Of a stretch of DNA of 64,000 nucleotides, positions 10,897 to 18,650 are shown piece after piece. The translations under genes were made by a program, and so were the position numbers. Below the pieces are notes generated by a model, which was not told the DNA's origin, did no database searches, and was given only the letters and a program-made list of their open reading frames with translations. Position 1 is the stretch's first letter. Each line of letters begins with the position of its first letter. Source of the DNA: CAWJLS01 sp963843755 (GTDB lineage Bacteria > Acidobacteriota > Thermoanaerobaculia > Multivoradales > DATKCC01). The stretch is taken from positions 62,001-126,000 of the forward strand of contig CAWJLS010000008.1 in the NCBI GenBank assembly GCA_963843755.1. The letters are read 5' to 3'.

Positions 10897-10917
10897 GATC
10901 GTCGGCTCCCCGGCTTG

Positions 10918-10947
10918 TACTACTTGGGTAGTATTACCTGGGTAGTA
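10918..10947 (-). promoter_or_regulatory. Two tandem BlaI-type operators
   Basis: Dyad one is TACTAC-TTGG-GTAGTA (10918-10933), a perfect inverted repeat. Dyad two is TATTAC-CTGG-GTAGTA (10932-10947), with one mismatch. They overlap by two bases, centres 14 bp apart, and lie 22-51 bases upstream of the repressor start. TAC-rich dyads of this form are the known BlaI/MecI operator type, so autoregulation is strongly suggested. Confidence 0.85.
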
Positions 10948-11026
10948 GACGCTGTCAAGGGGGGAGGGGACACCCCCTCCCGTGTGCGTCGGGGGAGGGC
11001 CTGTCGGGGGGGGGGCTCTCGGGGGC

Positions 11027-12364
11027 TCAGGGGAAGCCGAACTTCGCCGGCTGGCCGGTGGCTTCGCGCACCGCCATCCAGACGCCGCCATAGGGGTCGA
11101 GCTGCTTGTGGCGCCGGACGACCGCGGGGATCGGCACGTGGACGAAGACGTTGTGCCAGTAGCCGACCAGCAGGTCGGTCTTGCCGGCCATGGCGGCGTG
11201 CACCGCATGGCGCGCCAGGGAGTCGCACAGCAGGCTGTCGGAGGTGTTGGCCGGCGCCGAGCGGATCAGGTAACTCGGATCGAAGTACTTGAGGTAGGTG
11301 GAGACGCCGCGCTCGGCGAAATGGGCCCGGATGCGTTCGCACAGGAACGCGCCGATGTCGTGGAGCTTGACGTTGCCGGAGGCGTCCCGCGCGCGCTCCT
11401 CCTCCGGGAAGAGATCCTGGCCGGCACCTTCGGCGACCACGATCACCGCGTGGCCGCGCTCCTCGAGGCGCTCCGCCAGGTGCTCGAACAGCCCGCCGTC
11501 GCCGTCGAGCCGGAACGGCACCTCGGGGACGAGGGTGAAGTTGACCTCCTGGCTGGCCAAGGTCGCCCCGGCGGCGATGAAGCCGGCGTAGCGGCCCATG
11601 AGCTTGACCAGGCCGATGCCGTTGCGCACGCCCCGCGCCTCGACGTGGGCCCCCTGGATCACCGAGCGCGCCTGGTCGAGGGCGGTGTAGAAGCCGAACG
11701 AGCGGTAGACGAACGGGATGTCGTTGTCGATCGTCTTGGGGATGCCGACGATGGCGATCTCGAGCCCGCGGCGCTCGATCTCCTCCCACAGGGCGTGGGC
11801 GCCGCGCTGGGTGCCGTCGCCGCCGATACACAGCAGCAGGTCGATCTCCCGCGCCTGGAGGAAGTCGACCATGAGCGCCACGTTCTGGGGCCCGCGGGAG
11901 GAGCCGAGCTCGGTGCCGCCCTCCCGGTGGATGCTCTCGACGTACTCGGGGGTCAGCGGGATCGGCGGCGTGCCGAAGGCGGGGTTGAGGCCCTGGAAGC
12001 CGTAGCGGATTCCCAGCACCTCGCGCACGCCGTAGCGGTAGTAGAGCTGGTTGAACGCCGAGCGCACCACGTTGTTGGTGCCCGGGCAGAGGCCGCCGCA
12101 GGTGACGATCGCCGCCCGGGTCGTCGTGGGCTCGAAGAACAGCCGCTCGCGCGGGCCGGCCTTCTCGAAGTAGAGGTCGTCGCCGTCGGGGCCTGCTGGC
12201 TCGTCGGGGCGCACCTCGATCGAGCAGCGGACCCGGGTGCCGGTGCGGACGAAGGAGCCGCTGCTGCTGGCCTCGGGCGGTGGCAGGGGAAGCGGGGAAG
12301 GAAGCGTACAGACGCCGAGCTCCCGGATGGTGAGCTCAGACTGTTCGAGGGGGACTCCGTGCAT
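11027..12364 (-). CDS. 6-phosphofructokinase, clade with G/K active-site pattern
   Basis: Phosphorylates fructose 6-phosphate to the 1,6-bisphosphate in glycolysis. Conserved blocks are VTCGGLCPGTNNVVRSA, CIGGDGTQRGA, GIPKTIDNDIPF and KLMGRYAGFIA. The GGDGT motif is typical of ATP users (PPi users have GGDDS), while PKTIDND has the Lys found in plant, trypanosome and PPi enzymes. This Gly/Lys combination is characteristic of the plant and trypanosome-like clade, so ATP is the more likely donor. An N-terminal extension of about 90 residues resembles those proteins. The start is 7 bases after the DUF4388 gene stop, so it sits at the end of a signalling operon. Confidence 0.9.
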   Translation of the reverse strand: MHGVPLEQSELTIRELGVCTLPSPLPLPPPEASSSGSFVRTGTRVRCSIEVRPDEPAGPDGDDLYFEKAGPRERLFFEPTTTRAAIVTCGGLCPGTNNVVRSAFNQLYYRYGVREVLGIRYGFQGLNPAFGTPPIPLTPEYVESIHREGGTELGSSRGPQNVALMVDFLQAREIDLLLCIGGDGTQRGAHALWEEIERRGLEIAIVGIPKTIDNDIPFVYRSFGFYTALDQARSVIQGAHVEARGVRNGIGLVKLMGRYAGFIAAGATLASQEVNFTLVPEVPFRLDGDGGLFEHLAERLEERGHAVIVVAEGAGQDLFPEEERARDASGNVKLHDIGAFLCERIRAHFAERGVSTYLKYFDPSYLIRSAPANTSDSLLCDSLARHAVHAAMAGKTDLLVGYWHNVFVHVPIPAVVRRHKQLDPYGGVWMAVREATGQPAKFGFP

Positions 12365-12371
12365 TCAGGCG

Positions 12372-13928
12372 TCAGCTCTGTTGGTCGATCTGCCTCCGCA
12401 AGAGCTCGTTTTCAAATGCCATGCCGACCTGGGCGGTGGCCAGCTCCAGTATGTCGATATCCTCGATCGGGCTCTGGTTCTCCCCGTTGTCCGTGTAAAT
12501 CAGGGAGATCACCCGCTGGGCGCCGAGCACCGGGAAGATCACCGCCTTGCCGTTGGCCGGCCGGCCGAGCAGGTCGGCGAGGCGCCGCGGCAGCCGGGCC
12601 TCCTCGAAGTCGGTGGTCACCACCTCGGCGTCGTTGAGGCTGCGGGTCAGGGCGTTGTCATCGCGGATCGAGAGCTTGAGCCCGCGGGTCTTCTCGGCCA
12701 GCGGGTGCCCCTGGTCGTCGAGACCGAAGGCGCCGAGGGCGGAGAGCTCGTCCCGCTTGACCAGGAAGAGGATCGCCCGCTCGACCGACTCGGAGATGAT
12801 GTGCATCAGGTTGAGGGCGACGGTGGCCGAGATCAGCCCGGAGCGCAGGTCGCCGAAGACGCGCCGGAGCCGCTCGACCCCGGCGGCGCTGACCCCCTCG
12901 AAGGAGGTGCTGCCGTCGGACGGGATGGCGCTTCGGCCGCGGTTGCGCGCCAGGCCGGCGACGCAGGTGACGATCGGGTCGACCTCGGGGGGCAGGGCGG
13001 CGAGCGCGCCGGCCTCATAGATCGGGCCGGCCGCCTCCCCCTCGGGCAGCAGGGCGACGAACGGCGTGCCGATGCGGGTGCGCCGCAGCCGCCCCAGGTC
13101 CTCGATGTCGACCTGCTCGTTGCGCAGGTCGACCAGGACGATCGGCGGCTCGTGGCCGGGGAAGGCCTTGCCGGCCGCGGTCAGAGCCACCGCCTCGATC
13201 GGCGCGAAGCCGGGCGGCAGGGCGCGGTCGAGGGCGGTCGCCAGGGAGGCGTCGTCGGTGACGATCTGGATGCGGTGGACGCCGATCTCGTCCTCGGCCA
13301 CCGCCATGATGTCGACCTGGGTGTCGGCGTCGCCTTCGAAGTCGCTCGACCAGAAGTCGGAGTCGTCCGATTCCTCGTGGGTGCCGGCCGGCGGATGGGG
13401 ATGGGTCTCGTCCGCGTCCCGGTTGCGCTCGTCGAAGATCCGCGCCGCCTCCAACAGCACCATCTGGGTGTTGATGTCGGCGTCCGGCACCACCTCGCCC
13501 GGGTAGAGGGCGATGTCGTCGATCGGCCGCAGGTCGTCGACCACGAACTCGAAGGTCCCGCGGTCCCAGCCGACCAGCTCGCCGATGGTCTCCTCGATCT
13601 GCTGGCCGACGGCGCGGCGCAGGGAGTCCTGCTGGATGGCGTCGTTCGACACCAGGATCTGCCCCAGGCTGCGCTCGTGCTCCTCGACGACCTGGGTCTG
13701 CATGGCCTGCTCGAGCTGGTCGTTCGAGATCAGCCCGCCCCGGGTCAGCAGCTCGCCGAGCCGCGGGGTGTTGGGGCTGCCGGCACTCACCAGCTTGCCC
13801 TTGTGGAAGCCGATCATCGCCCGCTCGTCGTCCCGGCGCAGCATCAGCGTCCCGGTCCGCTGACCGAGGTGGATGAACTGCATGACGTCCGCGACGGAGA
13901 CGTCTTCGAGACTTCCGGAGATGGCCAT
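12372..13928 (-). CDS. DUF4388 (PatA N-terminal-like) signalling protein
   Basis: The start at 13928 (MAISGSLEDVSVADVMQFI) is chosen because DUF4388 domains begin this way and because the longer frame would run into the preceding gene. Residues 1-145 are the DUF4388 domain (GTLMLRRDDERAMIGFHKGK, LGELLTRGGLIS). Residues 200-330 resemble a degenerate receiver domain (HRIQIVTDDASLATAL, PIVLVDLRNEQVD). The C-terminal 170 residues look like a GAF-type sensor (GKAVIFPVLGAQRVISLIYTD, then ELATAQVGMAFENELL). Such proteins act with two-component and gliding or polarity systems. It follows CheY-like and GAF genes and precedes pfk. Confidence 0.8.
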   Translation of the reverse strand: MAISGSLEDVSVADVMQFIHLGQRTGTLMLRRDDERAMIGFHKGKLVSAGSPNTPRLGELLTRGGLISNDQLEQAMQTQVVEEHERSLGQILVSNDAIQQDSLRRAVGQQIEETIGELVGWDRGTFEFVVDDLRPIDDIALYPGEVVPDADINTQMVLLEAARIFDERNRDADETHPHPPAGTHEESDDSDFWSSDFEGDADTQVDIMAVAEDEIGVHRIQIVTDDASLATALDRALPPGFAPIEAVALTAAGKAFPGHEPPIVLVDLRNEQVDIEDLGRLRRTRIGTPFVALLPEGEAAGPIYEAGALAALPPEVDPIVTCVAGLARNRGRSAIPSDGSTSFEGVSAAGVERLRRVFGDLRSGLISATVALNLMHIISESVERAILFLVKRDELSALGAFGLDDQGHPLAEKTRGLKLSIRDDNALTRSLNDAEVVTTDFEEARLPRRLADLLGRPANGKAVIFPVLGAQRVISLIYTDNGENQSPIEDIDILELATAQVGMAFENELLRRQIDQQS

Positions 13929-13974
13929 GGGTCGATGGAGGTCGGTAGTCGCCGGCAGAGGCCCTCGAAAGGGG

Positions 13975-14784
13975 CTACTCCTCGCCTCGGGCGAGCTTGA
14001 CGAGGCTCTCGAGGCTCCGGAGCTTGCGGTCCTTGGCCGCATACAGACGGGCCGCGAACAAGGCCGACGCGGCGTGGGCGGAGAGCAGGTCCAAGAGGTC
14101 CCGGTCTTCGCCGCGAAGCATCGGCTTGTGGTCGAACAGCTTCAGGATCACCAGGGCGCCGACCACCGCGTCGTGGACCCGCAACGGCACCGCCGCGAGC
14201 GCCGGCGAGTCGTCGTAGGGGCCCAGGCGCAGCACGCCGTCGTCGAGCGACTCGTCGACCATCGGGTCGCCGCCGGTGTAGCGTCCGCTCGAGTACAGCG
14301 GGTCGTCCTCGATCGCCTCGCCGAGGGCGACTTCGCACTCGTTCGGGACCTCCTCGTCCTTGAGCAGCAGCACGAAGCGCTCGGAGCCGAGCAGGTTGAT
14401 GGCGATCTCGGCGATGGTCTGCTGGACCTCGGAGGGGTGGAGCGTCGCGTGGAGCTGGTACGTGGCGACGTAGAGGTTCATCAGCCGGCCGGCCTGGTGC
14501 TCGGAGTCGACCAGCCGGGCGGCCAGCTCCTTGACGTCGGTCTCGGCCGCCGCCAGGCGCGCTTCCAGGTCGCGCGTACGCTCCCGGTCGGAGCCGGCTG
14601 CGGACACGCCGGCCGCGCCGAGGTCGGTCTCGATCACCCGAACGAGCTCGCCGGCCCGGTCCAGGGTGGCCCGCAACTGGTCGAGAAGATCCGCGCCGCT
14701 CATGGTCGCATGGCTCAGACGGCTGGCGCCGGTGCTCGGGCCGCCCGTCTTCGGTTCGGATTCGCTGGTGCTCTTGTCGCTCAC
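13975..14784 (-). CDS. GAF-domain protein with N-terminal coiled coil
   Basis: 269 residues. An N-terminal Ser/Thr-rich tail is followed by a helical region (DLEARLAAAETDVKELAARL) that predicts coiled coil, then a GAF domain from about residue 110 (YQLHATLHPSEVQQTIAEI, RFVLLLKDEE, ALAAVPLRVHDAVVGALVIL). No catalytic output domain is present, so it is probably a sensor or scaffold for neighbouring signalling proteins. The start is a GTG at 14784; an internal ATG beginning MSGADLLDQL is an alternative. Confidence 0.8.
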   Translation of the reverse strand: MSDKSTSESEPKTGGPSTGASRLSHATMSGADLLDQLRATLDRAGELVRVIETDLGAAGVSAAGSDRERTRDLEARLAAAETDVKELAARLVDSEHQAGRLMNLYVATYQLHATLHPSEVQQTIAEIAINLLGSERFVLLLKDEEVPNECEVALGEAIEDDPLYSSGRYTGGDPMVDESLDDGVLRLGPYDDSPALAAVPLRVHDAVVGALVILKLFDHKPMLRGEDRDLLDLLSAHAASALFAARLYAAKDRKLRSLESLVKLARGEE

Positions 14785-14821
14785 GCTGAGGTTTGCTTTC
14801 GTCTCGGTCCGCCCGGTCGCG

Positions 14822-15193
14822 TCAGGTCTTGGCGATCACATCGAGCAGCTCGTCGGTCCGAAACGGCTTCTTGATGTAGGCCGTCGCGCCGGCTTCGAGA
14901 CCGCGGGCGGTGTCGGCCTCGGTCCCCTCGGTGCTGATGATGATCACGGTCAGCTCGTCGAGTCGCCCGTTGGTGCGCACCGCGTCGAGGAACTCGAGCC
15001 CGTTCATGTTCGGCATGTTGATGTCGAGCAGGACCAGGTCGACGTCGTCGTGCTCTTCGAGGTGGCCGAGGGCCTCGCGGCCATCGCCGGCGTGAACGAG
15101 AGGATACTGGCGCAGCATCACCTCGAACATCTTGTGCATCAGCTTCGAGTCGTCCACGACCAGAATCTTGTTGGGCTCCACGGCGGTCTCCAT
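14822..15193 (-). CDS. CheY-like single-domain response regulator
   Basis: A stand-alone receiver of 123 residues. ILVVDDSKL holds the acidic pair, LVLLDINMPNMNG the phosphoacceptor Asp, the Ser/Thr switch is IIISTEGTEAD, and the conserved Lys is in YIKKPF. No output domain, so it works by protein-protein contact, as in chemotaxis-like pathways. It is first in a four-gene minus-strand operon with GAF, DUF4388 and phosphofructokinase genes. No histidine kinase lies nearby. Confidence 0.92.
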   Translation of the reverse strand: METAVEPNKILVVDDSKLMHKMFEVMLRQYPLVHAGDGREALGHLEEHDDVDLVLLDINMPNMNGLEFLDAVRTNGRLDELTVIIISTEGTEADTARGLEAGATAYIKKPFRTDELLDVIAKT

Positions 15194-15499
15194 CCCCTCG
15201 TTCCGGTGGCTTCGCTACCCTCTACCCGGTGTCGTGAGCTCGTGTCGCGTGACAGGGCGCAAAGCCGGAAGCTCGAACGCCGAGTCTAGCCGACGGTCGC
15301 AAGTCGAGCAAGGAGCGCGACATCCGCCGTTCTCCGGGCACGGCGGCGGTTCTCGGTGCGCCGCCTGAGGAAGTTCTGAGGCGAGGGCCGTGGGCGACCG
15401 GTCCGCGGGTCCGGCGGTGTAGCATCGAAGTCCAGGAGCCTGTGCGCCGTCCGCTTCGACCATTCGGGTCCGCGCCGGACGCGCCGAAAGGAGGTCCGC
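15194..15499. other. Divergent intergenic region
   Basis: Separates the minus-strand CheY operon from the plus-strand VWA gene and should hold both promoters. TAGCAT at 15420-15425 is a possible -10 box for the VWA gene, and AAAGGAGG before 15500 is its ribosome-binding site. I saw no gene or repeat here. Confidence 0.5.
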
Positions 15500-16177
15500 A
15501 TGGTCCGTCGCCGCTCCCTCCTCTTCCCCTCCATCCCCCTGGCCGTTGTCGTTCCCGTGATGGTCGCCGTGTCCGTGGTCGGCCTCGGAGTCTTCGTCGC
15601 CGGTCCCGCGGTCGCACAGCCCCTGGACGTCGGCCCGGCGGGCCTGTTCACCGAGACAGTCAGTGTCGACCTGGTCAACGTCGAGGTCTTCGCCACCGAT
15701 GCCGACGGCGCGCCGGTGCTCGGTCTCGGGCCGGAAGACTTCCGGGTGTTCGAGGACGGCCGGCCGGTCGAGGTCACCCATTTCGCCCGGATCGAAGCCC
15801 CGGGCGCGGGTCCCGCCGGGTCGGCCGGGCCGTCCCCGGGCGGCGTGGCTCCCCGCGGGTCGACCGGGTCGGGCCTGTCGATCGAGTCGCCCGAACCGGC
15901 CAAGATGGTGCTGTTCATCGATGAGCTCCACACCGGCCCCGGCAGCCGCAAGCGCCTGGCCGAGAACCTGGTGCCCGCCCTCGGGCGGATGCTCTCGCCG
16001 GGGGACGAGGTCATGGTGGTGGCCTACGACGGCACCTTCGACGTGCTCTGCCCGTTCACCTCCGACCTCGAGGCGGTCGATCGGGCGCTCCAGGCGCAGC
16101 GGCGGATCACCGCCAACCAGCTCCAGGCCGGGTTCGCGGACCAGCGTGCCCTCGAAACGTGCAGCTCGAGCAGTTGA
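15500..16177 (+). CDS. VWFA-related secreted protein, N-terminal part (frameshifted)
   Basis: N-terminal half of a von Willebrand factor A protein of the type widespread in Acidobacteriota. The start follows a strong AAAGGAGG. Residues 1-38 form a signal peptide. Then come VSVDLVNVEVFATDADGAPV and GLGPEDFRVFEDGRPVEVTH, hallmark blocks of these proteins, and the VWA core KMVLFIDELHTGPGSRKR with DEVMVVAYDGTFDVL. A Gly/Pro/Ser-rich run near residue 110 is low-complexity. The frame is correct to about 16152; a missing C in CCCTCGAAAC then moves the true protein into the next frame, and this frame ends in CSSSS-stop. Read with the following entry as one gene. Confidence 0.8.
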   Translation: MVRRRSLLFPSIPLAVVVPVMVAVSVVGLGVFVAGPAVAQPLDVGPAGLFTETVSVDLVNVEVFATDADGAPVLGLGPEDFRVFEDGRPVEVTHFARIEAPGAGPAGSAGPSPGGVAPRGSTGSGLSIESPEPAKMVLFIDELHTGPGSRKRLAENLVPALGRMLSPGDEVMVVAYDGTFDVLCPFTSDLEAVDRALQAQRRITANQLQAGFADQRALETCSSSS

Positions 16178-17343
16178 TGGAGGCGCGTGGCAATGCCAAG
16201 CCGGGGGTCACCGGCATCTGCGTCAACATCGGCGGGCTGGCCGAGACCTTCGCCGACGAGGCGCACCACCGGGTCGAGCAGACAATCGACGCCCTCACCG
16301 GCTTCGTCAACTCCCTGGCGGGCCTGCCCGGGCGCAAGGTGCTGGTTCACGTCAGCGACGGCATCCCCCTGATCCCGGGTGGCAAGGTGCTGAGCTACGC
16401 CATCGAGCTGTGCGACGGCTCCGGCGCGGTCAAGGGGGTCGACTACGCCACCGACGTGACCTCGATCGCCGGCAACGGGCAGTATCACCGGTGGGATCCG
16501 GTCAGCGCCCGGCTGCGGATGACCGACCTCGACACCACCCGCGAATGGCAGCAGCTCGCCGCCCACGCCAACGCCCACCAGGTGAGCTTCTACCCGATCC
16601 AGGCCCAGGGCCTCAAGGACCAGACCATCTCGGTCGCGAGCGACGTCCGGATGAGCAGCCAGACGGTCTCGTTCGGCCTGCGCAATCTCCAGGACTCCCT
16701 CGACCTGATCGCCCGGGAGACCGGCGGCCGCGCGACGCTCAACACCAACGACGTCGCCGTCGGGATCGAGCGGGCGCTCGACGACGCCCGCTCCTACTAT
16801 CTGCTGGCGTTCAAGCCGGCCGCCACCGAGGCCGGGACGGTGCACCGGATCGAGGTCGAGACCGACCGGCCAGGCGTGCGTCTGCGCCACCGGATGAGCT
16901 ACCGGGCCAAGAGCGGGCGCGAGCAGGTCTCCGACACCCTGCTGAGCACCCTGCTCTACGATCAGCAGCACAATCCGCTCGACATCGCGGTCGAGCCGGT
17001 CGCCTCGGCGAGCGCCGACGGAGAGACGCGCGCGGTGCGCTTCCGGGTTATCGTGCCGCTGTCGAAAATCACCCTGCTGCCGCGCGGCGAGAGCTTCGAG
17101 GGGATGTTCACGGTCTACCTCAGGGCGCAGGCCGAGGACGGTGACACTACGCCGGTGCGCTATCGCTCGATTCCAGTCTCCGTGCCGCTCGAAGGGATGT
17201 TGCGGGACTTCGTCTACGAGGTGGAGATGAACCTCGACCTGGGGGGCCACACGGTGGCGGTGGCGGTGCACGACGAGCTGGGAGGGGAGACGGCGACCGT
17301 CAAGCGGGAGGTCCCGCCGGCCGAGGCCGTGGCCGGCATGTAG
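16159..17343 (+). CDS. VWFA-related secreted protein, C-terminal part (frameshifted)
   Basis: Continuation of the gene starting at 15500, in the other frame. It carries the rest of the VWA domain (LPGRKVLVHVSDGIPLIPGG, LDLIARETGGRATLNTNDVA, SYYLLAFKP) and a C-terminal beta-rich region of about 150 residues (RAVRFRVIVPLSKITLLPRG, FVYEVEMNLDLGGHTVAVAV). Restoring one C near 16153 gives a continuous protein of about 614 residues reading LRNVQLEQLMEARG across the junction. The GTG at 16159 is probably not a natural start. A real mutation and a sequencing error are both possible. Confidence 0.8.
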   Translation: MQLEQLMEARGNAKPGVTGICVNIGGLAETFADEAHHRVEQTIDALTGFVNSLAGLPGRKVLVHVSDGIPLIPGGKVLSYAIELCDGSGAVKGVDYATDVTSIAGNGQYHRWDPVSARLRMTDLDTTREWQQLAAHANAHQVSFYPIQAQGLKDQTISVASDVRMSSQTVSFGLRNLQDSLDLIARETGGRATLNTNDVAVGIERALDDARSYYLLAFKPAATEAGTVHRIEVETDRPGVRLRHRMSYRAKSGREQVSDTLLSTLLYDQQHNPLDIAVEPVASASADGETRAVRFRVIVPLSKITLLPRGESFEGMFTVYLRAQAEDGDTTPVRYRSIPVSVPLEGMLRDFVYEVEMNLDLGGHTVAVAVHDELGGETATVKREVPPAEAVAGM

Positions 17344-17414
17344 TCCGCAAGGCCGGTGCCGCGCCCACCCGCTCGGGTGTGGAAGCGCCGCCGGATCGGC
17401 GCCAGAGTGGCCCC

Positions 17415-18650
17415 ATGCGCGAGCTCACCGACGGATCGACCGCGATCGTCCGGGGCGCCATGGCGGCCGGCTGCTCGTTCTTCGCCGGCTACCCGATCAC
17501 CCCCGCCTCTCCCATCCTGATGTCGATGCTCGCCGAGCTGCCGCGGGCGGGCGGCGTGGCGATCCAGGGCGAGGACGAGATCGCCTCCCTGGGCATGTGC
17601 ATCGGCGCCGCCATGGGCGGGGCGCGGGCGATGACCGCGACCAGCGGCCCCGGGATCAGCCTCTACAGCGAGAACCTGGGGCTCGCGGTCATGGGCGAGG
17701 TGCCGCTGGTGGTGGTCGACGTCCAGCGCCTCGGGCCGTCGACCGGCGGCGCGACGACGGTCGCCCAGGGTGACGTGCAGTTCGTCCGCTGGGGAACGGC
17801 GGGCGGCTACCCGGTGATCGTGCTCAGCCCGTCGTCGATCGCCGAGTGCTACGCCCTGACCCGGCGGGCCTTCGAGCTGGCCGAGCGGTTCCGCTGTCCG
17901 GTCTTCCTGCTCACCGACAAGGAGGTCGCCCTGACCCTCAACACGGTCGAGCTCGACGGGGACCGGGACGCGCCGGCCGGTCTCCGGGAGACGGGCGCGG
18001 ATGAGGACACGGGGGCAAGCACGGCCGGGGGCTCCGCTCCGTCCGCCCGGGTCTACCGCTACGAGCCGGCGGACGGCGTCTCGCCCATGCGCCTCTACGG
18101 CCGGGACGGGACGGTGCGCTTCACCGGCTCGACCCACGACGAGCGGGCGATCATCACCAAGGACCCGGCGACCGTCGGGGCGCTCAACCGGCACCTGATC
18201 GAGAAGATCGAGGCCCACCGGGACGAGATCGAGATGGTGGTCGACGACCCGCAGCCGGGCGCCGAGACCCTGTGGATCTCCTACGGCGTGACCGCCGGGG
18301 CCATGCGCGAGGCGGTGGCGCTCGCGCGGGAGCGGGGGGAGACGGTGGCGGCGCTGACCCTCCTGAGCCTCTGGCCGGTGCCGGAGACGGCGATCGGACG
18401 GGCGCTCGCCGCGGCGGGAAGCACGCTCCGCCGGGTCGTGGTCGCAGAGCTCAACCACGGGCTCTACCGGCGGGAGATCGAGCGCCTGGTCCCGGCCGTT
18501 CGAGGTACTGAAAGCGCCGGCGGCCCCGAGAGCGCCGGCGGCCCCGTGGTCACCGGTCTCCACCGGATCGACGGCGAGCTGATCACCCCGAGCCAGTTCC
18601 TCGACACCCTGAACCCGCTCGTTCCGCTCGAAAGGGAGGCCCGGTCATGA
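17415..18650 (+). CDS. korA: 2-oxoacid:ferredoxin oxidoreductase, alpha subunit
   Basis: With the next gene forms an enzyme that oxidises a 2-oxoacid (probably 2-oxoglutarate) to its acyl-CoA and reduces ferredoxin. The start MRELTDGSTAI at 17415 removes an unlikely 12-residue extension. Typical blocks are AGCSFFAGYPITPASPIL, IQGEDEIASLGMCIGAAMGG, TATSGPGISLYSENLG and LGPSTGGATTVAQGD. The gamma (EKR) domain that often precedes alpha is absent here and is fused to beta instead. ATGA overlap with korB. A short ESAGGP duplication near residue 370 is low-complexity. Confidence 0.9.
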   Translation: MRELTDGSTAIVRGAMAAGCSFFAGYPITPASPILMSMLAELPRAGGVAIQGEDEIASLGMCIGAAMGGARAMTATSGPGISLYSENLGLAVMGEVPLVVVDVQRLGPSTGGATTVAQGDVQFVRWGTAGGYPVIVLSPSSIAECYALTRRAFELAERFRCPVFLLTDKEVALTLNTVELDGDRDAPAGLRETGADEDTGASTAGGSAPSARVYRYEPADGVSPMRLYGRDGTVRFTGSTHDERAIITKDPATVGALNRHLIEKIEAHRDEIEMVVDDPQPGAETLWISYGVTAGAMREAVALARERGETVAALTLLSLWPVPETAIGRALAAAGSTLRRVVVAELNHGLYRREIERLVPAVRGTESAGGPESAGGPVVTGLHRIDGELITPSQFLDTLNPLVPLEREARS

